A DNA stretch of 26,132 bases, taken from the NCBI GenBank assembly GCA_002484335.1, contig DLJQ01000014.1:15653-41784 (forward strand). The letters run 5' to 3'. Source of the stretch: Flavobacteriales bacterium UBA7612 (lineage in GTDB: Bacteria; Bacteroidota; Bacteroidia; Flavobacteriales; Weeksellaceae). Both the position numbers and the translations under genes were made by a program. How positions within the stretch are numbered: position 1 is the first letter of the stretch; each line of letters opens with the position of its first letter. The notes below the pieces were generated by a model. That model searched no databases. It was not told where the DNA came from and saw nothing but the letters and a program-made list of their open reading frames with translations. Below are positions 14,493 through 21,402 of this stretch, in pieces.

Positions 14493-14960
14493 ATGAAACA
14501 TCTATTATATCTATTATTAGTATCACAATTTGTTTTATTCTCTTGTGAAAAAAACGAGAATAAAGCAAGTAATCTAGTTTTTGAAAAAGGCAATAAAGTA
14601 GGTAATGATAAATTCACAGGAACAGTACACCAAGCTATTTTAGGAAAAATTGGAACGCAAACAAGTAATGTTACTTTTGAACCAAAGAGTAGAACCAATT
14701 GGCATTCACATCCTGGTGGGCAAACATTATTGGTTACTGATGGTATAGGCTATCATCAAATAGAAGGAAAACCTGTAGAAATTATCAGAAAAGGAGATGT
14801 AATAAATGTTGATAAAAATGTGAAACATTGGCATGGTGGAAGTATTGATTATGGGATGACACATATTGCAATAAGTATTGATCATGAGGAATATCCGTCG
14901 GAGTGGTTCCAACCAGTAAGTGAAGATGAATACAATAGCTATATAAAAAGTGAATCATAA
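14493..14960 (+). CDS. Cupin-domain lipoprotein, hydroxynitrile-lyase-like
   Basis: This 155-residue protein begins with a lipoprotein signal (MKHLLYLLLVSQFVLFSC, lipidated Cys18). A single small cupin barrel follows, with NWHSHPGGQTLLVTDG and RKGDVINVDKNVKHWHGG. Metal ligands are predicted as His71, His73, Gln77 and His112. The His-His-Gln-His set and its spacing match what I recall of manganese cupins of the bacterial hydroxynitrile lyase (GtHNL) type, which are otherwise cytosolic and of uncertain natural role. A real lyase activity is not implied. It is flanked by repeat copy B and a bidirectional terminator, so it is probably monocistronic. Confidence 0.8.
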   Translation: MKHLLYLLLVSQFVLFSCEKNENKASNLVFEKGNKVGNDKFTGTVHQAILGKIGTQTSNVTFEPKSRTNWHSHPGGQTLLVTDGIGYHQIEGKPVEIIRKGDVINVDKNVKHWHGGSIDYGMTHIAISIDHEEYPSEWFQPVSEDEYNSYIKSES

Positions 14961-14994
14961 AAAAAGTGTCATTATTAAATAATGACACTTTTTT
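14959..14994. terminator. Bidirectional terminator between cupin gene and surE
   Basis: Stem GTGTCATTAT (14966-14975) pairs with ATAATGACAC (14979-14988), with a 3-nt loop, an A-run before and a T-run after. It lies between the convergent ends of the cupin gene (14960) and surE (15005) and can serve both. Confidence 0.9.
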
Positions 14995-15004
14995 GTTTAT
15001 AGAA

Positions 15005-15769
15005 CTAAAAATTCCAATTTTTTAAATCTCCAATAAAATGATGAGCAGTTAAATCATATCGAACAGGAACAACAGATATATAACCTTCTTCTAAAGCTTT
15101 TTCATCTGTATCATCACCTTTATCAAGGTTTTTAAATTCCCCACTCATCCAATAATATGTTCTACCACGAGGATCTTCTCTTTTATCAAATTTTTCTTCC
15201 CATTTTGCATCAGCTTGTCTACAAACTTTTATTCCTTTAATTTGATCTTCATCAAGTTTTGGAATATTTACGTTTAACACAATTCCTTTTGGTAATTTAT
15301 TTTCTAAAACTTGGGAAATAATAATTTTTATAAATTTTTCTGCAGCTTTAAAATTTGCATTATAAGAAAAATCTGAAAGAGAAAAACCTATCGCAGGAAT
15401 ACCTTCTATACCTGCTTCTACAGCAGCAGACATTGTTCCTGAATAAATTACATTTACAGAAGAGTTCGAACCATGATTAATACCTGATATACATAGATCT
15501 GGTTTTCGAGGTAAAATTTGTGAAACAGCTAATTTAACACAATCAACTGGAGTTCCAGAACATGAATATTCTTTAATTCCTTCATTCACTTCTATTTCAT
15601 CACAAAACAAAGTTGAGTTTATTGTTACTGCATGTCCCATTCCACTTTGTGGACTATCTGGAGCAACCACATAAACGTCTCCAAATTCTTTTGCTATATC
15701 TATCAAAGCTCTAATTCCTGGAGCAGTAACTCCATCATCATTTGTTACTAAAATTAGCGGTCTTTCCAT
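15005..15769 (-). CDS. surE: 5'/3'-nucleotidase SurE
   Basis: SurE removes phosphate from nucleoside 5'- or 3'-monophosphates and short polyphosphates, with a divalent metal, in the cytosol. The 254-residue protein has the metal-binding VTNDDG near the N-terminus (Asp11, Asp12), DSPQSGMGHAVT with the conserved Ser, SGINHGSNSSVNVIYSGTMSAA with the conserved Asn, and AIGFSL. Length fits the family. It is divergent from prc with 120 bp between; both genes have -7 boxes there. The product is linked to stationary-phase survival in other bacteria. Confidence 0.96.
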   Translation of the reverse strand: MERPLILVTNDDGVTAPGIRALIDIAKEFGDVYVVAPDSPQSGMGHAVTINSTLFCDEIEVNEGIKEYSCSGTPVDCVKLAVSQILPRKPDLCISGINHGSNSSVNVIYSGTMSAAVEAGIEGIPAIGFSLSDFSYNANFKAAEKFIKIIISQVLENKLPKGIVLNVNIPKLDEDQIKGIKVCRQADAKWEEKFDKREDPRGRTYYWMSGEFKNLDKGDDTDEKALEEGYISVVPVRYDLTAHHFIGDLKNWNF

Positions 15770-15800
15770 ATTTTATTATTACTTTTATTATTCGTTTTTA

Positions 15801-15808
15801 CAAATGTA
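15801..15808 (-). promoter_or_regulatory. -7 promoter element of surE
   Basis: The minus strand reads TACATTTG, an exact TAnnTTTG match 31 bp upstream of the surE ATG. No good -33 element was seen. Confidence 0.6.
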
Positions 15809-15838
15809 AAAAAACTCCTTCTAATTTCTTTTTTGTTT

Positions 15839-15846
15839 TATATTTG
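15839..15846 (+). promoter_or_regulatory. -7 promoter element of prc
   Basis: TATATTTG is a perfect -7 box 43 bp upstream of the prc ATG, arranged back to back with the surE box 30 bp away. Confidence 0.65.
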
Positions 15847-15889
15847 AGGGAAACTTAAATTATTAATTTAATAAATAATACAATCCAGT

Positions 15890-18028
15890 ATGTTAATAAA
15901 AAAAACGTATGTTTTATTATCTTTTTTATCTATGAGTTTACTAGCATTTTGCTTTTGTAAACCAATGTTAGATGGTAACGATGATAAAGAAAAATTAATC
16001 GTTAAAAATACACGAAATACATTAACCTATTTACATTATAAACCTGCTGTAATAGATGATAAATTCTCTGAAGAAGTATTCAATAGATATATAGAGTACA
16101 TAGATCCTAGCAAACGTTTTTTATTACAATCTGATTATGATTTGTTTAAAAAAGATTACCATAATTTGGGTAATTTTTATAAAAATGAAGATTTAAAGTT
16201 TTATAATTCTACTGTAGATACAGTTTACAAAAGAATAAACGAAGCTGAAAAATATGCAATGGAAGCTTTATCAAAGCCGTTTGATTTTAATAAAAAAGAA
16301 AATTTAAACATTGATTATAAAACTTCTAAATATGCTACTAGCAAAGCTGATGCAGAGCAATTATGGAGAAAATATTTGAAATATAATGTTTTATTAGAAA
16401 TTGTTTCTATGCAAGATGAATTGAAAGGTGAGAAAAAAGATACACTTAATAAAAGTGAATTGAAAGATCCTTTAGAAGATAAAGACAAAAAGAAAATAAC
16501 TAAAGATACTCCGTTCCCTGAAGTAGAAAAAATTGCTCGTGAGGAAGTAAAAGATTTAATTTCTGATTATTTCAGAAGAATTAAACAAACAAAAAGAGAA
16601 AGTTATTTTTCTATTTACATGAATTCTTTTACAGAACAATATGATCCTCATACTTCTTATTTTTCTCCAACAAGTAAAGAAGACTTCGATTTTGAAATTT
16701 CTGGACAAATGGAAGGTATTGGAGCTAAATTACAAGATAAAAAAGGATATCCTACAATCGCAGAATTAGTAATTGGAGGTCCTGCTTGGAAAGATGGTAA
16801 ATTAGAAGTTGGTGACAAAATTATAAAAGTTGCACAAGGAAAGAATGGAGAAGCTAAAAATATCGTAGGAATGATATTGAGTGATGCTATCCGTTTAATT
16901 CGTGGAAAAAAAGGAACTGAGGTTGTTTTAACTGTTCAGAAAAAAGATGGATCTCAACAAACGATTTCTTTAATTCGTGCAGTAATAGAATCTGAAGAAG
17001 TTTTTGCTCGTTCTTCTGTAATTACAGATGATAAAGGAAATAAATATGGTATTATTTATTTACCTGAATTCTATACACCTATGGGGAAAGATGAAGGAAG
17101 ATATCCTTCTGAAGATATTAAAAAAGAAATTGAAGTATTAAAGAAAGAAAATATTAAAGGGCTTGTATTTGATGTTCGTAACAATGGTGGTGGATCATTA
17201 GAAGAAGTTATTAAAATTTCTGGGTTATTCATTGATAAAGGTCCCGTAGTTCAAGTAAGACGAAGTGACGGAATGTTAAAAATACACGAAGACAAAGATG
17301 CAGATTTAGCTTATGATGGACCTATGGTTGTTATGGTAAATGAACTTTCTGCTTCTGCTTCAGAAATTTTTGCAGCTGCAATGCAAGATTATGGTCGCGC
17401 TGTAATTGTTGGTTCTCCTCAAACATTTGGAAAAGGAACTGTACAAACAATTTTACCTTTAGATAGACAAACAGGAAGCGATGAATATGGAGCAATAAAA
17501 TTAACAATCCAAAAATTTTATCGTGTAAACGGAGGTTCTACTCAATTAAAAGGTGTTCAGTCTGATATTTCTATGGTTGACCAATATACATACGAAGATA
17601 TTAATGAAGGTTCTCGTCCGCAAGCTTTAAATTGGGATCAAATTAAACCATTAGTTATTGCTAAATGGCCTAATGCTTTTGATTTAAATAAAATTAAAGC
17701 AAATAGTAAAGCTCGTTTACAAAACAATGCTCAGCTTAAACTAATGGATGAAAGTTTTAAATACATTAAATCTTTAGAGGATACAAAAGAAATTCCTTTA
17801 AATTTAGAAGATTATAAAGCTTACCGTAAAACAAGAGAGGATAAAATCAAAAAATTTGATGCTATTAGCAAATACAAAAACAGTTTAAAATTCTCTATGA
17901 ATCAAAATGATCTTAATGCAATCAAAAATGATACTGTTTTGAAAGCAAAAAGAGATAATTGGTTAAAAGGATTACAAAAAGATTTTTATTTGAATGAAGC
18001 TGTAAATGTTTTAAGAGATATAAAATAA
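15890..18028 (+). CDS. prc: Carboxy-terminal processing protease Prc/Tsp (family S41)
   Basis: Prc is a periplasmic protease that degrades or trims proteins from their C-terminal ends. The 712-residue protein has a signal sequence (about 1-23), an N-terminal helical domain, a PDZ domain (about 255-350, MEGIGAKLQDKKGYPTIAEL), the S41 core with NNGGGSLEEV, and ELSASASEIFAAAMQDYGRA followed by TFGKGTVQ. The predicted catalytic pair is Ser489 and Lys515. A C-terminal domain from about 590 matches the long Prc class rather than CtpA. The signal ends in Phe-Cys pairs without a clean lipobox, so lipidation is uncertain. The stop codon overlaps the next start (TAATG), so the permease is translationally coupled. 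Confidence 0.95.
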   Translation: MLIKKTYVLLSFLSMSLLAFCFCKPMLDGNDDKEKLIVKNTRNTLTYLHYKPAVIDDKFSEEVFNRYIEYIDPSKRFLLQSDYDLFKKDYHNLGNFYKNEDLKFYNSTVDTVYKRINEAEKYAMEALSKPFDFNKKENLNIDYKTSKYATSKADAEQLWRKYLKYNVLLEIVSMQDELKGEKKDTLNKSELKDPLEDKDKKKITKDTPFPEVEKIAREEVKDLISDYFRRIKQTKRESYFSIYMNSFTEQYDPHTSYFSPTSKEDFDFEISGQMEGIGAKLQDKKGYPTIAELVIGGPAWKDGKLEVGDKIIKVAQGKNGEAKNIVGMILSDAIRLIRGKKGTEVVLTVQKKDGSQQTISLIRAVIESEEVFARSSVITDDKGNKYGIIYLPEFYTPMGKDEGRYPSEDIKKEIEVLKKENIKGLVFDVRNNGGGSLEEVIKISGLFIDKGPVVQVRRSDGMLKIHEDKDADLAYDGPMVVMVNELSASASEIFAAAMQDYGRAVIVGSPQTFGKGTVQTILPLDRQTGSDEYGAIKLTIQKFYRVNGGSTQLKGVQSDISMVDQYTYEDINEGSRPQALNWDQIKPLVIAKWPNAFDLNKIKANSKARLQNNAQLKLMDESFKYIKSLEDTKEIPLNLEDYKAYRKTREDKIKKFDAISKYKNSLKFSMNQNDLNAIKNDTVLKAKRDNWLKGLQKDFYLNEAVNVLRDIK

Positions 18029-19140
18029 TGGAACAAGATAACGGTTCATTTTATCAAATTATATTTAAAAAATTAAGAAAGAACACCCTTGGTGTTCTTT
18101 CTTTTAGTGTAATAGTATTAGCTGCTATTATATCTATTTTTTCTTATCTTTTTGCAACAGATAAGACTGAAGATGCAAATAGACAAGATTTAACAATAGC
18201 TTATGCTCCTATAGGTTATAAACAACTTACAATCGAAATTCCATTACCAAACTATTCTGATAAAATTAATTTTTCTGATTACTTATTCGGAGAAAAGATC
18301 AATTCAGAACAAATTAGTATCTCATCCTATAAAACTGAAGGTGATTTTATAATTTACACACCATATTTAGGAGATGGAATTAGTGGAGAACCTATTACAA
18401 TAAACTCTTCTGCTTGGACTAAATATGGGATAAAGAAAGATGAAATTGAAAAGAAATTTATATTTACTAAAACATACCTTTTAGGTACAGATTCTTATGG
18501 TAGAGATTTCTATTCTCGATTGATTATTGGAACTAGAATTTCTTTTTTAATTGGTTTTATTGCTGTTTTTATTTCATTACTTGTTGGCATTACCTTAGGC
18601 GCTTTGGCTGGTTATTACAAAGGAAAGACAGATAATTTTATTATGTGGATAATTAATGTTGTATGGTCAATTCCTACATTATTATTAGTTATTGCAATTA
18701 CATTAGCGATTGGAAAAGGATTTTGGCAAATTTTTATTGCAGTTGGTCTTACAATGTGGGTAGAAGTTGCCAGAGTAGTTCGTGGCCAATTTTTATCTTA
18801 CAGAGAAAAAGAATTTGTTGAAGCAGCAAAAGCTCTTGGTTTTTCTGATGCCAGAATTATATTCAATCAAATATTACCAAATGTTGTTGCTCCTATTATA
18901 GTAATATCTGCTGCAAACTTTGCTTCTGCAATATTAATAGAAAGTGGATTAAGTTTTCTTGGAATCGGAGCTCAGCCTCCTACTCCATCATGGGGTAATA
19001 TTATAAAAGAACATTACAATCACATCATATTAGGTAAACAACATCTAGCAATTTTACCAGGATTAGCAATTATGCTACTAGTTCTTGGATTTAATATTTT
19101 CGGAAATGTTTTAAGAGATATCATGGATATAAAAAATTAA
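18028..19140 (+). CDS. ABC transporter permease, OppC/DppC family
   Basis: This 370-residue inner-membrane subunit is of the peptide/nickel (Opp/Dpp) ABC importer type. TM1 is at about 19-42. A large periplasmic segment (about 43-145) follows, then the DppC motif LGTDSYGRDFYSRLIIGTR, four or five further membrane spans, and the ATPase-contacting EAA loop EAAKALGFSDARIIFNQILPN. The C-terminus has SFLGIGAQPPTPSWG. The periplasmic insert is longer than in E. coli DppC. The gene is coupled to prc by a 1-bp overlap; no partner permease, ATPase or binding protein is nearby. Coupling to a protease hints at uptake of released peptides, but this is inference. Confidence 0.9.
   Translation: MEQDNGSFYQIIFKKLRKNTLGVLSFSVIVLAAIISIFSYLFATDKTEDANRQDLTIAYAPIGYKQLTIEIPLPNYSDKINFSDYLFGEKINSEQISISSYKTEGDFIIYTPYLGDGISGEPITINSSAWTKYGIKKDEIEKKFIFTKTYLLGTDSYGRDFYSRLIIGTRISFLIGFIAVFISLLVGITLGALAGYYKGKTDNFIMWIINVVWSIPTLLLVIAITLAIGKGFWQIFIAVGLTMWVEVARVVRGQFLSYREKEFVEAAKALGFSDARIIFNQILPNVVAPIIVISAANFASAILIESGLSFLGIGAQPPTPSWGNIIKEHYNHIILGKQHLAILPGLAIMLLVLGFNIFGNVLRDIMDIKN
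18075..18105 (+). other. Terminator-like hairpin inside the permease coding start
   Basis: AAGAAAGAACACC (18075-18087) pairs perfectly over 13 bp with GGTGTTCTTTCTT (18091-18103), with loop CTT and two more T. It lies 47 bases into the permease gene, where the codons read Arg-Lys-Asn-Thr-Leu-Gly-Val-Leu-Ser. It could attenuate transcription or translation between prc and the permease. Confidence 0.55.
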
Positions 19141-19153
19141 GATTATTAAATTA

Positions 19154-19272
19154 TTAGGGCAATCACTTCGTGTCTGTCGTGCTTTTGTTACAATCTTTTT
19201 AGATTGATCATTGATAAATGTTGAAAATTCGTACAATCTAAAAAGGATTTCCACTACAATCGCTATTGCAAA
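19154..19272 (-). repeat. Dispersed intergenic repeat, copy C
   Basis: Read on the minus strand this begins TTTGCAATAGCGATTGTAG, has TTTTTAGATTG (complement of 19234-19244), a 27-nt loop, CAATCTAAAAA (complement of 19196-19206) and GATTG, and ends in TTGCCCTAA. The outline and length (119 bp) match copy A. It lies between the convergent permease and serine-hydrolase genes. Confidence 0.85.
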
Positions 19273-19281
19273 AAATTATTA

Positions 19282-19345
19282 AAATAATATATATAAAAAA
19301 AAACCTGAATCTCACGATTCAGGTTTTTTTTTATATATATTATTT
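19282..19345. terminator. Terminator with perfect 30-bp arms over the serine hydrolase stop
   Basis: Core stem ACCTGAATC (19303-19311) pairs with GATTCAGGT (19316-19324), loop TCAC. Pairing continues through A9/T9 and alternating AT, so the arms 19282-19311 and 19316-19345 are perfect complements. It includes the stop codon of the serine hydrolase gene (19342-19340) and can serve both convergent genes. Confidence 0.9.
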
Positions 19346-20566
19346 ATGATGAGGTTTTAAAGAATCTATTGACGGTACTTTTAAAGGATAAGTTCCTGTA
19401 AGACCAGCTAATTTAAAGGATGTATAAATTACCTTATTTTGTTTATTTCCTAATGCAATTACTGTAAATTGATTATTTACATCGTGTACAAAAACTGTAT
19501 TATTACCATGCCACCAACCATTATGATATAATAGTTTTTTACCATCTTCATACTCTAACATACGCATTCCAAGTCCATAATTTTTATATCCCTTTTGTTC
19601 ATAACTATAACCTGTAAAAATTTCATCTTTTATTTTCTTTGGTAAAAAATCATCAGAATACATAGCTATATCTAATTTAAACAAATCTCTTGGAGTTGAA
19701 TAAATATTTTTATCTCCATAAGTTCTATCAAAATCATCCCAAGCCCATTCATATCCATTATATTTGTATGATTTAGCTATAGAATCTTTATCTTTATCAT
19801 AATCAAAAACAAATGTATTTTTCATCTCAAGAGGATCAAAAATCATATACTTCATTGCTTTTCCATATGGCATTTTCATTACTTTCTCTATAATTAAAGC
19901 TAGAAAAGCAAAATTTGTATTTGAATAATAAAAACCTTTATCTGCAGGACGAATTTGTTTTACTTTATATTCTCTAAAAACATCTAAAACACCTTGATTA
20001 GAAATTGGTTTTTCTCCATTAAGCATTACTTTTTTATTATTCCATAAAACGTTTGCATAATTAGGTAAACCACTTCTATGACTCAACAAATTTCTTACAG
20101 TAATATCATCATAAGGAAAACCTTCTAAAATTGTATTTACTTTTTGATCTAAATTTATTTTATTTCTTTCTATTAATTTCATAATAGCCATAGAAGTAAA
20201 AACCTTAGATATAGATGCTATATGTAAAGGAGTATTTTGATCTATTTCTCTTTTGTGGCTTGCATCAGCCATCCCTTGATATTTTTCAAAAATTATTTTT
20301 CCATTCTTTGCAACCAAGAAACCTCCACTTACTTTTCCTTTTACCCAAAAATCATCATAAAACTTTGATACACCTTCTTTGTAATGATTAATTTCTTGAG
20401 CAGATGACTTCATTGGTTTAAATTCTGCATTCCAATCAAGTGAATCATATCGTAAAGCATTAGGATCTTTTTTTCTTGTTTTCTCTTTGGCTTTTGTTTC
20501 GTTTTTCTTACTACAACTACCTAAAACAAGTAAAGTAGAAGTAAGAATAACTGCTAAATATTTCAT
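19340..20566 (-). CDS. Serine hydrolase lipoprotein (class C beta-lactamase fold)
   Basis: This 408-residue lipoprotein (MKYLAVILTSTLLVLGSC, Cys18) is followed by a Lys/Glu-rich linker and a PF00144-type domain. The SxxK motif is Ser118-Ile-Ser-Lys121 (HIASISKVFTS). The second motif is YSN in FYYSNTNFAFLALIIEKV, and HNGWWHG probably replaces the KTG motif. LLSHRSGLPNY is also diagnostic. The family includes D-aminopeptidases, esterases, penicillin-binding-like enzymes and AmpC lactamases. The substrate cannot be read; anchoring in the outer or inner membrane and the HxG third motif argue for an esterase/peptidase over resistance. Its stop codon is embedded in a terminator. Confidence 0.87.
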   Translation of the reverse strand: MKYLAVILTSTLLVLGSCSKKNETKAKEKTRKKDPNALRYDSLDWNAEFKPMKSSAQEINHYKEGVSKFYDDFWVKGKVSGGFLVAKNGKIIFEKYQGMADASHKREIDQNTPLHIASISKVFTSMAIMKLIERNKINLDQKVNTILEGFPYDDITVRNLLSHRSGLPNYANVLWNNKKVMLNGEKPISNQGVLDVFREYKVKQIRPADKGFYYSNTNFAFLALIIEKVMKMPYGKAMKYMIFDPLEMKNTFVFDYDKDKDSIAKSYKYNGYEWAWDDFDRTYGDKNIYSTPRDLFKLDIAMYSDDFLPKKIKDEIFTGYSYEQKGYKNYGLGMRMLEYEDGKKLLYHNGWWHGNNTVFVHDVNNQFTVIALGNKQNKVIYTSFKLAGLTGTYPLKVPSIDSLKPHHK

Positions 20567-20653
20567 TTATTAGTTAGTCTTTTTTTATTGTTGGACTAAA
20601 ATAGATATTTATTTAAAAAAATGATTTAAACATTCTTTAATATTATGTTTTTT

Positions 20654-21397
20654 TTATGATTTATCTGAAAGTTGAGATTTAAATTCTCCTAAAATAACAC
20701 TTGTGGCAACAGCAACATTTAAACTTTCAGTTGCCCCATTTTTACCAAAAAAGGGAATACTCAATTTATTTGTTGTCAATTTTTCTATTCCAATAGAGAT
20801 TCCATTAGCTTCGTTTCCCATAACAAGAATTCCTTCTTGTGGTAATTTATTTTCATAAATTGATTGACCTTCCATGAAGGTTCCAAAAATATTTCCTTCA
20901 TAATTTTTTAAAAAAGATTCTAAATCTACATAATGAATTTTCACACGAGAAAATGACCCCATGGTAGACATGATCACTTTAGGATTATATATATCTACAG
21001 ATTCTTTTGTACATAATATATTTTCTACCCCAAACCAATCAGCCAATCGTATAATAGTTCCTAAATTACCAGGATCTCTAATATCATCAAGAGCTATCGT
21101 TAATCCTTTCAAATTTATTTCTTCCTTATTTTTAGGTAATTCACAAAGAGCTAAACCTACATTAGGAGTAGATAAATAGCTGATTTTCTTTAAATCTTTA
21201 TCATCTATAAAAGTTTTTTTTAAACCTTTTTCATTTGGCCATAAATCTTCTGTAAGAAATAATTCTTTAATATTTATAGAACTTTTTATAACTTCCCCAA
21301 TATTTTTAACACCTTCTACGACAAACAAATCATATTTTTGTCTATATTTTTTAGAACCGAGAGATGTTATTATTTTAATAACATTATTTGATAACAT
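20654..21397 (-). CDS. TrmH/SpoU family RNA 2'-O-methyltransferase
   Basis: This 247-residue SPOUT enzyme methylates the 2'-OH of a ribose in rRNA or tRNA using SAM. It has an N-terminal substrate-binding domain (KKYRQKYDLFVVEGVKNIGEV), then motif 1 LDDIRDPGNLGTIIRLADWFG (about 115-136), motif 2 LVMGNEANGIS and motif 3 LSIPFFGKNGATESLNVAVATSVIL, which form the trefoil knot. The target nucleotide cannot be assigned; RlmB-like 23S rRNA G2251 or other sites are possible. The ATG is conserved in type with other family members. It is head to head with tamL, with 5 bp between start codons. Confidence 0.93.
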   Translation of the reverse strand: MLSNNVIKIITSLGSKKYRQKYDLFVVEGVKNIGEVIKSSINIKELFLTEDLWPNEKGLKKTFIDDKDLKKISYLSTPNVGLALCELPKNKEEINLKGLTIALDDIRDPGNLGTIIRLADWFGVENILCTKESVDIYNPKVIMSTMGSFSRVKIHYVDLESFLKNYEGNIFGTFMEGQSIYENKLPQEGILVMGNEANGISIGIEKLTTNKLSIPFFGKNGATESLNVAVATSVILGEFKSQLSDKS

Positions 21398-21402
21398 ATT
21401 TT

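Noticed and set aside
14727..14988. Minus-strand frames inside the cupin gene
   Set aside because: His/Tyr-rich shadows of the cupin coding strand.
19340..20566. Acquired beta-lactamase
   Set aside because: The SxxK and YSN motifs fit the broad PF00144 family, but the third motif is HNG rather than KTG and the protein is a long lipoprotein; resistance is not supported.
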